Positions 1-9,127 of a DNA stretch of 64,000 nt are shown piece after piece; the first letter of the stretch is position 1, and each line of letters opens with the position of its first letter. Source of the DNA: Planctellipticum variicoloris (lineage in GTDB: Bacteria > Planctomycetota > Planctomycetia > Planctomycetales > Planctomycetaceae); contig NZ_CP130886.1 of the NCBI RefSeq assembly GCF_030622045.1, forward strand, positions 2,679,557 through 2,743,556, read 5' to 3'. Position numbers and translations under genes: made by a program. Under the pieces are notes generated by a model, which was given only the letters and a program-made list of their open reading frames with translations, made no database searches and was not told where the DNA came from.

Positions 1-478
1 CGGCGCCAATGGCGGCCCCTTCCGGCATCGTTCCATCGGCCAGCAGGCTCCCTTCGGGCGGCAATGGAGATTTCCCCAGAATGACGCGTCCGGCGGTCGC
101 GATCAGCGACTCCACCGGCAGCAGTTCCGGCTCCTTGGCCAGCTCCTGCTTGCGATACAGCGGCGCGAACATACTGGTTGAGAACTCGTACTCCTGGACG
201 CTCGGAGGCTGACGCAATCGGTTGACTTCCTGCACGAAGTCCACCAGCGCGTACTTCTCGCCCTTGTCGGGGGTCCAGTTATTCGCGGCGATCGCCTTCT
301 TCCCCTCTTCCACCTTACCAAGGATGTCCTGAGGGGTCCCTTCAATCGGCAACCAGCGGCTGCCCGACAGAATCAGCAGCACCACCAGGCCGATCACGCC
401 AAAGCCGATCTTTTCGCCGTGATCGACGAACAGCGCCTTGATGCCATTTACGCTCAGCAAACCCTTGAGCTTTTTCAT
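1..478 (-). CDS. Membrane-anchored protein of the pilM cluster (3' end beyond window)
   Basis: This is the first 159 residues of a protein that continues past the left edge. The ATG at 478 follows a purine-rich GCAGGTGATC stretch, nearly the same leader as the gene upstream. A short cytoplasmic N-terminus (MKKLKGLLS) precedes one membrane segment at about residues 24-41 (IGFGVIGLVVLLIL), and the rest would be periplasmic. It is third in a same-strand run after pilM and a 563-residue membrane protein, with a 98-base gap. From its position I infer a role in the inner-membrane platform of a type IV pilus or type II secretion-like machine. I do not recognise a named family. Confidence 0.75.
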   Translation of the reverse strand, partial: MKKLKGLLSVNGIKALFVDHGEKIGFGVIGLVVLLILSGSRWLPIEGTPQDILGKVEEGKKAIAANNWTPDKGEKYALVDFVQEVNRLRQPPSVQEYEFSTSMFAPLYRKQELAKEPELLPVESLIATAGRVILGKSPLPPEGSLLADGTMPEGAAIGA

Positions 479-576
479 GATCACCTGCCGATCTCAATCG
501 GATTCCGTGCTTCTCGAAACACTTGCGGACTCATCCAGTCCCGGTCCCGCTGCAACGGGCGGCCGGGAGTTCTGCA

Positions 577-2268
577 TTACTCGGGAGGAGCCCCGGTCGC
601 AGGCGCGGCCGGCGCCGCCCCTTCCGCCGGAGCGGCGGCCGGCGGCGCACTGTCCTTCGCCGGTGCCGCCGGCGTTTCGCCGGGAGCGGAACCTTCCGGA
701 GGAGTTCCTTCAGGCGGCGCCCCTTCTGCCGGCGCTCCTTCCGAAGGAGTGACTGGCGGAGGATCCTCGGACACCGACGCTGGCACCGCTTCCGGGACTG
801 CGGTCGGGGCCGCAGTCCCCGGCAGCACCGGCAGACTGGCCTTCCGGTAAATTCTCATCAAACCGCTGATCGCAACCTGCGCCATAAATGGGTCCGCCAG
901 ATAGGGGTCGGGACCACCCATCCGACCGCCGGTCATTCCGGGCATCGCCCCGGCGCCACCGAAGCCCCCGCCAATTTCGGGTCCGAAGCCACCCAATTCC
1001 CCGGCATCCTCGCCTGCAAGCATACCGGCACCCCCGCCGCCGCCTGCAAACGCCCCGGCCCCCGGCATTCCTCCGGGCATTCCCCCCGCCATTCCGCCCA
1101 GCAAACGCTGGCTCCCGCCAGGGCTGTCGTCGTTCAGTCGAGAGATCTGCACGCGGACAATTTCCACTGGAAACGGCGAGTATTCGTTGGCCGTCAGTTC
1201 GCACAACAACTGAGGGACGCGTCGGTGATCCATGACGACAGACAGATAAAACCCGCGAGTCTGGAAGGGCTGGCTCTCGTCGTCATCGATATACCGGCGC
1301 GGAGGGCTCGCCGTCTGGCCGCCGCTGGGGTCTCCTCCGGCCATATCGGCTTCACCCGGCATCATGCCAGCCATGCCGCCCCCGCCCGCCGACGCTCCGC
1401 CCGGAGTGCCGAATTCGTCTTTCGGGTCGAAATCGGCAGAAGCCGCCTTTCGACTCCCCCCCATCATTTCGCCGCCAGCACTTCCTCCACTGCCGCCGCC
1501 AAAACCCGCCCCCATCGCCCCGCCGGGCATCCCCATCATGCCGGCCCCGCCATCTTCGCCGCCCATCATCATGCCGCCAGCGTCGCCTCCGACACTCCCC
1601 CCCGCGTCAATGGTCGAGCGGTCCCCGCCCATCAGCACGAGTTGCAGAATGGAGTGAATGCTGGCGTCCAGCTTCGACGCCTCTTCCCCGCCATTGACGG
1701 CCAGGATGGACTTCAACAGCGACTTAAACAGCCACAGGTCCTCCTGAGCTTCCCAGATCTCCTGGTAAGTCGGCGTCAGATTGCCCCAGTTTCTTTGCGG
1801 CTGCATCCTCATCTTCGGGAAGTCGACAATCCCGGTCTGATCGTAGGGCCGGATCGGACGGACCGTCCTCCAGACTCCTTCGAACGCACCCGGGTAATCA
1901 TTTCGATAGACCGTCAGCGCCCCGGCGTCATTCATCTCGCCCCGATAGGACTTGGCCTTGTGCACATACTGAATCATCGATTCCGGCCATTCCATGACCG
2001 CGGTCTCATCCTGCCACAGCTTGTACCGGGCTTCATCGACCTTAAGGGTCTGCTGCTCGTTGATCTTGCCGATCGCCGCCTGCCAGGTTTCGTTCTGCAC
2101 TTCCCCGATGTTCGTGGCATCCCGCGCCTTCTTGATGTCTTCCGTTCGCTTGGCGATGGTGGCCGCCATCTCCCCGGACGCCATCGACCAGCCGACGAAA
2201 CTCACGATGAGTCCCACGCCGAGCAGAATCCAGAACTTCTGTGCCAGAACGGGCTTGAGCTTATCCAT
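577..2268 (-). CDS. Membrane protein with Gly/Met-rich and Ala/Pro-rich tracts, pilM partner
   Basis: A 563-residue protein. The ATG at 2268 is preferred over an in-frame GTG at 2283 because GGAGGTGATC lies directly before it. It has one N-terminal membrane segment (about residues 11-31, FWILLGVGLIVSFVGW) and then a predicted periplasmic region. Two stretches in the middle are dominated by Gly and Met (MMMGGEDGG, GGMAGGMPGG), and the C-terminus is Ala/Pro/Glu-rich. It starts 81 bases after pilM on the same strand, so co-transcription is likely. By position it could stand in for PilN/PilO, but I see no clear sequence match to either. The low-complexity tracts are unusual for an alignment-complex protein. 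Function is inferred from context only. Confidence 0.72.
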   Translation of the reverse strand: MDKLKPVLAQKFWILLGVGLIVSFVGWSMASGEMAATIAKRTEDIKKARDATNIGEVQNETWQAAIGKINEQQTLKVDEARYKLWQDETAVMEWPESMIQYVHKAKSYRGEMNDAGALTVYRNDYPGAFEGVWRTVRPIRPYDQTGIVDFPKMRMQPQRNWGNLTPTYQEIWEAQEDLWLFKSLLKSILAVNGGEEASKLDASIHSILQLVLMGGDRSTIDAGGSVGGDAGGMMMGGEDGGAGMMGMPGGAMGAGFGGGSGGSAGGEMMGGSRKAASADFDPKDEFGTPGGASAGGGGMAGMMPGEADMAGGDPSGGQTASPPRRYIDDDESQPFQTRGFYLSVVMDHRRVPQLLCELTANEYSPFPVEIVRVQISRLNDDSPGGSQRLLGGMAGGMPGGMPGAGAFAGGGGGAGMLAGEDAGELGGFGPEIGGGFGGAGAMPGMTGGRMGGPDPYLADPFMAQVAISGLMRIYRKASLPVLPGTAAPTAVPEAVPASVSEDPPPVTPSEGAPAEGAPPEGTPPEGSAPGETPAAPAKDSAPPAAAPAEGAAPAAPATGAPPE

Positions 2269-2349
2269 GATCACCTCCGCCACTGCGGCGCGTGCGGTTC
2301 ACAACAAACATGACGACTGACAACGTCCAGTCCCGGTCATCGGGCGATG

Positions 2350-4626
2350 CTAATGCGCTCCGGCCGGTCCAAAACCGCCGCCGCCAGGCATTCCCATCCC
2401 CGGTCGGCCCGTGGCGGGAGCCTTAGGCACAGCCACCCCCACACCCGGCACGGCTTCTCCCGGCGTCTCTTCGGTCGCCGCAGGTTGTTCGCCGGTCGCC
2501 TCGGGAGTTGCGGCTGCCGGGGCTTCCTCAGGTCGATCCGCGGCGGGAGTCGGCTTCCAGGCAAACTGAATTGTAAACACGTTCTGCTTGATCAGCTTGA
2601 TGTCTTCAGACCCCTTGTCCTCTTCGCGATACACCGGACGCCTGCCGGCTCCAAACGCTCCGGGACCTCCCGGCGCTCCCGCCAGGGCTCCCTCCGGCAT
2701 GGCCCCCGGAAATCCGCCGCCCGGCGTTCCGAATCCCCCCCCCGGCCCGCCAAATGCGGCCCCCGGCGTCCCGAACCCTCCACCGGTGATCGGACGACCG
2801 GACGGCGAATAGGGAACGTCCATCGGCGGCGGCGTATAGGTGATCGTCGCATGACTGATGCCGATCTGTCCGACCGGCGTCTCGAGATTGCTCCCGTCCG
2901 GCTTCACTTTCCACTTCTGCAGATTGCTCAGGAAATAGTGCCTGATAAAGCCCGTCCCCTGCCCAGTCGCCGGATTTCCGTCGTCGTGATAATGCACCCC
3001 CTCCAGCGTGAAGACGTAACCGATTCCGCTGGGGGCGGTCGCTCGATCGGCGTTCGACATCATCAGCTTGGCGCTGTCGTTGATCTGCCGGGGATCATTG
3101 AACCACGTCGACAGGTCCGGATAGCGCTTACAGGTAATGCTGTTGAGCGAGATCCGTTTCTGCTTCGTGATGTCGGTCTGATCCAGGTCGGTCCCGACAT
3201 CGCGCGGCAGGCAGTCGTTGATCGCCTTGTAGACTTCCAGCCACAGCTCGCGGGTCTTGAGCGAACCGGCCAGCGCGTCGCCTTTGGCCTTGATCGCTGT
3301 ATTCGCGCTTTCCATAGCGCCGAAGTCTGCCTTCAGCTTGCTGGCTTTGCCGGCAAGATCGCTCGCCGCGGTCTCCGCGCCGCCATACAAGGCGGGACTG
3401 ACCGATGCCTGCACATTGCCGTAGCCCGCGATGGATGCGGAGAGCCCGGCCAGCAGCGTGGCCGCAGCCGCCACCGCCCACGGCTTCTTGCGGCGGATCT
3501 TGCGGGCCAGCATGATTTCCGGCGGCAGCAGCGACGTGTGGATGTCCGTCAGCTTCAAACCCTGCAGCGCCAGACCGTAGGGCACCGCAAACGTCAGCAG
3601 GTTGTCCTGGAACAGCGGCGCCGCCAGCACCTGATCGCCGACCAGCGCCTGGAAGTGATCCACGCGGTCGACTTCGTACTGCAGATTCTGCTGCAGGAAC
3701 TTCTGCAGACCGGCCAGCTTAAATCCGTTGCCGACACCGACCACCCGGCCGATCTTCGCCGAGCGATTGACGCTGGAGAAGAAGCCGATCGACCGCTGGA
3801 TTTCCGACACGAAATCGGTAAAGACCGGCCGCAGCGCCTGGAAGACGGCCCGCGGGTCGGGAGACTTGGTTGCGTTGCACTTGAGGTGCTCGGCCTTTGC
3901 AAACGTCAGCTTCATCTCGCGGGTCAACGCCCGGGTGAAGTGGTTGCCGCCGAGCGGAACGTTGCGGATCCAGATTTTCTTGCCGTTGGTCACCAGGAGC
4001 GTGGTGGTGTCGGCGCCCATATCGAGGACGATTGTGTAGTCTTCGCGGGGTTCGGCGTCTTCGCCAAGACGAATTCCCATCCGGTCGTAGCAGAGGAAGT
4101 TGTGCAGAGCGAGCGGCGCGATCTGTACCAGCTCGACTTCAATTTTGCGGGAGAGGAACGGACGGAGATGGTGCTCGACGTCGATCCGTTTCATCGCGAA
4201 GAGGCCGACTTCGGCGTCCAGCAGAAAACCGCTCTCTTCCACGCCGGCGGCGCCGATCGGCTGATAATCCCAGATCACCTCTTCCAGCGGATAAGGGATC
4301 TGCTGACGGGCTTCGAAGCCGACGATCTGGGCGAGCTTGGACGACTCGACGGGGGGCAGTTGAATGAACTTGGCCAGCGCGGTCTGGCCGGGCAGGCTGA
4401 CGGCGATCGTATCGCCGGCGACCTTGTTGCGAGAAAGAAACGTTTCGAGAGCCTGAGCGATCAGTTCGTCCGGCGAAGCATCCGGCTGGCTGAGCAGCTT
4501 GGGATGCGGGACGTAATCAAAGGCGGTTGCGAGTACCTGGCCAGCGGTCTCCGCATACTGAAGCTTGATCGCCTTCAGCCCGGCTTGACCGATCTCAATG
4601 CCCCAGACTGCCTGGTTTTCAGCCAT
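2350..4626 (-). CDS. pilM: Type IV pilus assembly protein PilM with long C-terminal extension
   Basis: A 758-residue protein with a GAGGTGA ribosome site before the ATG at 4626. The first 350 residues look like PilM, the cytoplasmic actin-like protein of the type IV pilus inner-membrane complex: an early GIEIGQAGLKAIKL strand-turn-strand (about residues 9-22) and a DMGADTTTL phosphate-binding motif near 202. A membrane segment follows at about 380-400, then a predicted periplasmic domain and a Gly/Pro/Ala-rich tail after about 590. Classical PilM is about 350 residues and has no membrane segment, so this resembles a PilM fused to a PilN-like membrane and periplasmic part. It leads a minus-strand cluster with two more membrane-anchored proteins. 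Confidence 0.88.
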   Translation of the reverse strand: MAENQAVWGIEIGQAGLKAIKLQYAETAGQVLATAFDYVPHPKLLSQPDASPDELIAQALETFLSRNKVAGDTIAVSLPGQTALAKFIQLPPVESSKLAQIVGFEARQQIPYPLEEVIWDYQPIGAAGVEESGFLLDAEVGLFAMKRIDVEHHLRPFLSRKIEVELVQIAPLALHNFLCYDRMGIRLGEDAEPREDYTIVLDMGADTTTLLVTNGKKIWIRNVPLGGNHFTRALTREMKLTFAKAEHLKCNATKSPDPRAVFQALRPVFTDFVSEIQRSIGFFSSVNRSAKIGRVVGVGNGFKLAGLQKFLQQNLQYEVDRVDHFQALVGDQVLAAPLFQDNLLTFAVPYGLALQGLKLTDIHTSLLPPEIMLARKIRRKKPWAVAAAATLLAGLSASIAGYGNVQASVSPALYGGAETAASDLAGKASKLKADFGAMESANTAIKAKGDALAGSLKTRELWLEVYKAINDCLPRDVGTDLDQTDITKQKRISLNSITCKRYPDLSTWFNDPRQINDSAKLMMSNADRATAPSGIGYVFTLEGVHYHDDGNPATGQGTGFIRHYFLSNLQKWKVKPDGSNLETPVGQIGISHATITYTPPPMDVPYSPSGRPITGGGFGTPGAAFGGPGGGFGTPGGGFPGAMPEGALAGAPGGPGAFGAGRRPVYREEDKGSEDIKLIKQNVFTIQFAWKPTPAADRPEEAPAAATPEATGEQPAATEETPGEAVPGVGVAVPKAPATGRPGMGMPGGGGFGPAGAH

Positions 4627-5133
4627 AACACATCACCTCGGACGAGCGCAGTTTGAGCAGTTCGCCAAAACACCACGAACGAGCATTCTCCGTCGGAACC
4701 GACGGTCAATGGACTCACATTTCAGATCGAATGCAGCAACAGATGTTGATCGGTCAGCGTGAAACACCGGCCGAACTCTTCGCGGAAAGGAGGAAAACAT
4801 CGTGACGTAAGTCTCGATTTTCCCATCAACAGGCTATACCGGGACATTTCGAGTTGTCAACCAGAAAACCGAGTTCAGAAAAGGACTTCCGACAAATCCT
4901 CACTCCGTTTTCACATCCCCGCCCGTCCCCTTCGGAACAATCGGACGGATCGGGTTTCACAAATTGAGACGTTCGGGCGATCGGGAAAGTTCCCGATGAT
5001 TTTTGAAACAGTCCGCCGAGCAAGACCACGCCTTGTCGCCCCGTTATGATGACGGGCTGATGCAACGATGAAACGGCCCTCCCCGCCGCCGAGAGTCCTC
5101 GCCGCACGACGTGACGCAAGGAGCTGCCGCGAA
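4627..5133. other. Divergent intergenic region
   Basis: About 507 bases between pilM (minus) and the GH38-like gene (plus). It should hold promoters for both directions. I found no convincing gene, RNA or strong repeat. The last part carries AAGGAG at 5118-5123, which sets the start of the plus-strand gene. Confidence 0.6.
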
Positions 5134-8034
5134 ATGGCTTACAGCGAAGTCACCGTTCTGATTCCCTGCCACAGCCTCGAAGACTTCCCCACTGAGCAGG
5201 GGGATAAACCCGCCTCCAGCCTGCTGAACGCCTTTGCCGCCGCCTGGCACCCGGCCGCACTCGCGCTGACCGGCGAACTCCCCCGCTGGCACCGGGCCGA
5301 CGAACCCCCGGAACCCCGACCCGATCAGATTTTCCTCATTCCTACGATTTGCGAAGACTGGCTGCCGCACGGCTGGGTCGAGCGTGCCCGGGAGGCCGGG
5401 GCTGTTGTCGCGGTGAATCTTGTCGACCGGAGCGAATGGGTTGCGGCTGTTTCAGAAGCGGTCGAAGCCGCTCCGGAGCTCTCTGCGGACATCATTGCCG
5501 ATTTTCTGGCCCTCGGGACCGTCTGGCTCGAAGTCGAACTGCTGACCCGCCGGATGCGCGGCTACGAAACGGTCGACCATCCGCGACTTCGACAGCGCTC
5601 CGTGGCGGCGGCCCGGTCGGCGCTGGCCGGCGACCTCGAGACGACCGAAACGCACCTGCGCGCCTGCTTCGAATGTCTGCTCGAAGCCCGCGAGCGGATC
5701 TATCCCATCGAGTGCTACCTCCTCGATCTCTGCCTGCTTACGCCCGACGTTGTGAAGGACGACTTCGCCGAACGGCTGCAGAACTCGCCTCCGACGAGCC
5801 TGCTTGTCACCGGACGCGACCTGCAGACGATTTTCACCGAACGCCCGAACCTGCGAGAGACCCTGGCCCACGCCTGGACCGAACGCAAGATCGCCGTGGT
5901 TGGCGGGGAAGCCGACGAAGCCGCCACGGGACTGATGCCGCTGGGGGCCGCGCTGGAGCAGCTCATTGCCGGACATGCCACCGTTCGCGAGCTGCTCGGC
6001 CGCGCGCCGAAAATCTGGGGCCGGCGACGATTTGGCCCGCTGGCGCAGCACCCCCAGCTTCTGACTCGGTTGGGGATGCAGGCCGGGCTGCATCTGGTAC
6101 TCGACGACGGCATCTATCCCGACTCCGAGTACAGCAAGTTCCGCTGGTACGGGACCGACGATTCGATTGTCGACGCCATCAGCCGGATTCCGCTTGCGGC
6201 GGATTCAGCGTCCAGCTATCTCCGCCTGCCGGTGCGGCTGTCGGAGTCGATGGATCACGACCAGGTGGCCGCGGTGATCCTGGCGCGTTGGCCGGATGTC
6301 TCCGCGCCGTGGTTCGAGGACTTGCGCCGGATGCAGAAGTTTGCTCCGGTCCTCGGCCGGATGGTCACGCTGGAACAGTACTTCGAGCAGACCGAAGCCA
6401 CCGGCCGTATGGGAAAGTACTACCCGCGGGAGTATTTCTCGCCCTATCTGATCCAGCATGTCGCCCGCCGGGAACCGGCCCCGATCAGTCGCTACGCAAC
6501 TTCGTACCGCCAATGGCAGCAGTTCGAAGCCCTCGACTGGTGCCGGGCTGCGGCCGCGGCCGTCTGCGGACAGCCGATCGAGACCGATGAGTCCCGCAAC
6601 GTGCTTCGGCACATCGTGGCGGCCCACCCCGACGCCGAACCGGCTGCCCGCGAAGCGGCGGCGGCCCCGCTGGCACTGGCTGCCGAGGAATGGCCGGCCC
6701 GCCTGGCGAAGGTGGTTTTGCACGGCGCTGCCAATGGCCACGGATTCCTGTTGCTCAATTCCCTGTCGTTTCGTCGGCGCGCCGTGGTGTCGCTTCCGGG
6801 TCTGAAGTCGGCGCCGAAGGTTCAGGGACCGATTCGAGCCGTCCAGTTTTCTGCCGTCGCTCCCGACAAGAACGCGGTTGTCGTCGACCTTCCGCCGTGC
6901 GGATTCGCCTGGATTCCCGCGGATGAACGCGGCCCGAATCCCGCGCAGCCAAAGCAGCCCCTCGCTGAGGCGGGCGCCATTCGCAACGAACTGCTGGAAG
7001 TCAGCATCAGTGAAGCGACGGGGGGGATCAGCCAGATCCGCCTGCAGAATCGCCGGGCCAATCGGTTGAGTCAGCAGTTGTCGTTTCGGTTCCCTCGCGA
7101 GCGGACGATCCGGATCGGCGAAGGCGACGAGGTTGAGGTGATCAAGACGCAGTACGCGGAGGCGCGCCGACTGCATACGGAAGTGACCAGCGCCGGTCCG
7201 ACGTACGGCGAAGTCGTCACGAGGGGCGAGATTGTCGATCAGACCAACAGTCAGCGTCTCGCGACGTTCCGGCAGACACTGCGGATCTGGCGCGGCCTGC
7301 CGCGTATCGAAGTCGAGATCGAGCTTGGCGAGGTCCGACTGCCCGAAGGGGACCCCTGGAACAATGCTTTCGTCTCGCGGTTCGCGTGGAACGACAGCAC
7401 TGCCGCGGTGACGCGATCGGTGCTGGGAGAAGCTCACGGTTTCAGCGGCGAGCGGGTCGAGACGCTCGATTATCTGGAGATCGCCGGCGAAGGAGAGCGG
7501 GCCACCATCATACCGCACGGGCTTCCATTTCACCGCAAAACGGGGCCGCGGATGCTCGATACGCTGCTGATCGTTGCGGGAGAAGAGTGCAGAACATTCC
7601 GTTTCACGATTGCCATCGACGAAGCGTGGCCGCTCGCCGTCGCGCGAGATGCGACGATCCCCCCGCTGGTGGTTGAGTCCCCGGCCGGCCCGCCACTGAT
7701 GGGAAATACCGGCTGGCTGTTTTCTGTCGACGCTCGCAACGTGCAACTTCTGCGAGTTCTTGAGAAGATGGATCGACCAACCGACGAGGAGCCCTGGGAG
7801 CACGATATTCCTTCGACGCTTCCGGAAGGTTCCGGCTGGGCGGTCCAGCTGCAGGAAACGGAAGGCCAGGCGCGTACGGTGCGGCTGAAGTGCTACGGCA
7901 ATCCGACGTTCGCCCGCAAACGGGACCTGCGGGGGCGCTCGCTGGGCGAGCTGACGATTGATGGCGACGCCGTCGTGATCGAGATGGGCCCGCACGAGCT
8001 GATCGATGTTGAATTGAGATTTGCAGCAACGTAG
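5134..8034 (+). CDS. Large GH38 alpha-mannosidase-like protein
   Basis: A 966-residue protein. The ATG at 5134 has AAGGAG ten bases upstream; an in-frame ATG at 5068 lacks a site. The N-terminal part (SEVTVLIPCHSLEDFP) looks like a divergent alpha/beta barrel. The second half resembles the C-terminal beta domains of GH38 alpha-mannosidases: LLNSLSFRRRAVV at about residues 540-552, then beta-rich segments such as RIEVEIELGEVRLPEGDPW. I could not confidently place the GH38 catalytic aspartate, so it may have another specificity or be non-catalytic. No signal peptide is evident. The gene is followed by a GC-rich hairpin and then cmk. Confidence 0.7.
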   Translation: MAYSEVTVLIPCHSLEDFPTEQGDKPASSLLNAFAAAWHPAALALTGELPRWHRADEPPEPRPDQIFLIPTICEDWLPHGWVERAREAGAVVAVNLVDRSEWVAAVSEAVEAAPELSADIIADFLALGTVWLEVELLTRRMRGYETVDHPRLRQRSVAAARSALAGDLETTETHLRACFECLLEARERIYPIECYLLDLCLLTPDVVKDDFAERLQNSPPTSLLVTGRDLQTIFTERPNLRETLAHAWTERKIAVVGGEADEAATGLMPLGAALEQLIAGHATVRELLGRAPKIWGRRRFGPLAQHPQLLTRLGMQAGLHLVLDDGIYPDSEYSKFRWYGTDDSIVDAISRIPLAADSASSYLRLPVRLSESMDHDQVAAVILARWPDVSAPWFEDLRRMQKFAPVLGRMVTLEQYFEQTEATGRMGKYYPREYFSPYLIQHVARREPAPISRYATSYRQWQQFEALDWCRAAAAAVCGQPIETDESRNVLRHIVAAHPDAEPAAREAAAAPLALAAEEWPARLAKVVLHGAANGHGFLLLNSLSFRRRAVVSLPGLKSAPKVQGPIRAVQFSAVAPDKNAVVVDLPPCGFAWIPADERGPNPAQPKQPLAEAGAIRNELLEVSISEATGGISQIRLQNRRANRLSQQLSFRFPRERTIRIGEGDEVEVIKTQYAEARRLHTEVTSAGPTYGEVVTRGEIVDQTNSQRLATFRQTLRIWRGLPRIEVEIELGEVRLPEGDPWNNAFVSRFAWNDSTAAVTRSVLGEAHGFSGERVETLDYLEIAGEGERATIIPHGLPFHRKTGPRMLDTLLIVAGEECRTFRFTIAIDEAWPLAVARDATIPPLVVESPAGPPLMGNTGWLFSVDARNVQLLRVLEKMDRPTDEEPWEHDIPSTLPEGSGWAVQLQETEGQARTVRLKCYGNPTFARKRDLRGRSLGELTIDGDAVVIEMGPHELIDVELRFAAT

Positions 8035-8051
8035 GGCCGGCTGTGCCGGCC
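8035..8051. repeat. GC-rich perfect hairpin after the GH38-like gene
   Basis: The seven-base arms GGCCGGC and GCCGGCC flank a TGT loop, beginning one base after the TAG stop. There is no T-run, so this is not a classical intrinsic terminator. It could stabilise the 3' end of the mRNA or be a REP-like repeat. Confidence 0.55.
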
Positions 8052-8111
8052 GAATTGTGCAGTCCCTGAGTCCAGATCGCCCGGCGTACGCCGACCCTCC
8101 GCGAGATCCCG

Positions 8112-8762
8112 ATGATTGTGACGATTGATGGCCCCGCAGGCACCGGCAAGAGCACTGTCGCGCGACAGCTCGCCGACCGGCTGGGATTTGAGTTTCTCAA
8201 TACCGGGGCGATGTATCGCGCCGTAGCACTGGCCTGCCTGCGGCGGGGTGTCGATCCGGCCGCCGACGCCGCTGCCGACGCGGTCGCCGCCCAACTTTCG
8301 ATTCGCTTTGCCCATCACCGCCTGCTGCTGAATGACGAGGATGTGACCGAGGCGATCCGTCAGCCCGAAGTCAGCCATGCGGCTTCACAGGTCGCGGCAA
8401 TCCCGGCCGTCCGCGCGCGGCTGGTGGAACTGCAGCGCGGGGCCGCTGAGGGCATCGATCTGGTGACCGAAGGACGGGATCAGGGAACCGTGGTCTTCCC
8501 GGAGGCGGAATGCAAATTCTTCCTGACGGCCTCGCCCGAGGAGCGAGCGCTGCGACGCCAGCGGGAACTGGCCGAGCAGGGGCAGGACATCCAATTGGAG
8601 GAGATCCTGCAGCAGCAGACGGAGCGCGACGATCGCGACCTGAACCGGACTGTGGCGCCGCTGAAGCCTGCCATCGACGCCGAGATTCTTGACACATCGC
8701 ACATGCCACTCGCCGAAGTTCTCGACCACCTCGAACGGCGAGTGCGCGCAGTCCGACCGTAA
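8112..8762 (+). CDS. cmk: Cytidylate kinase
   Basis: A 216-residue cytoplasmic enzyme that phosphorylates CMP and dCMP to the diphosphates with ATP, feeding pyrimidine nucleotide supply. The start (MIVTIDGPAGTGKSTVARQL) carries the Walker A P-loop GPAGTGKS. It is followed by the NTGAMYRAVAL substrate segment typical of Cmk, and TEGRDQGTVVFP contains the GRD motif that contacts the base. Its length is close to the usual 220-230 residues. It lies 77 bases after the GH38-like gene on the same strand. Confidence 0.96.
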   Translation: MIVTIDGPAGTGKSTVARQLADRLGFEFLNTGAMYRAVALACLRRGVDPAADAAADAVAAQLSIRFAHHRLLLNDEDVTEAIRQPEVSHAASQVAAIPAVRARLVELQRGAAEGIDLVTEGRDQGTVVFPEAECKFFLTASPEERALRRQRELAEQGQDIQLEEILQQQTERDDRDLNRTVAPLKPAIDAEILDTSHMPLAEVLDHLERRVRAVRP

Positions 8763-9127
8763 GACGAATTCGGATGGAGAGGACGTCGCGACGGAGGCGC
8801 TGAGAAATCTTGGAAGAAGACTCTGGAAAATGAAATGCATGAATCGAGTCGTGATGAGTCCGGATTGAATGAAGGACATTGCACTTTGCGACTCAGGATC
8901 GCGTCACGATTCACTGTTCACGCTACGGGCCATCCCCCCGGGGATGTGTTTTCTGCGTCTTCCGCCGCTGTGTGGTGAAAACGGCCCCCCCACTTCTACG
9001 GCCCTGTTGCCGGTCTGTCACAGTCGGCTGGTCCGGGCGTCGACCATCGCATAAGATGGAGCCGATGGCTCCGCGCCGCTGCCACAACGTCGCCGGTCGC
9101 GGTCTTTGCTGCTGAGAAAGACATTCC
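8763..9127. other. Intergenic region without a supported gene
   Basis: About 365 bases between cmk and the molybdopterin oxidoreductase gene. Only short overlapping frames with no family resemblance or ribosome site are present. It probably contains the promoter of the downstream gene. Confidence 0.5.

Noticed and set aside
523-2313. Long open frame on the plus strand (about 596 codons)
   Set aside because: It lies wholly opposite the minus-strand pilM-cluster gene and is Arg/Pro/Ala-rich nonsense typical of antisense frames in high-GC DNA. No start site or domain.
2347-4656. Plus-strand frame of about 769 codons opposite pilM
   Set aside because: Antisense to a clear PilM gene; composition is Arg/His/Gly-rich without any recognisable motif.
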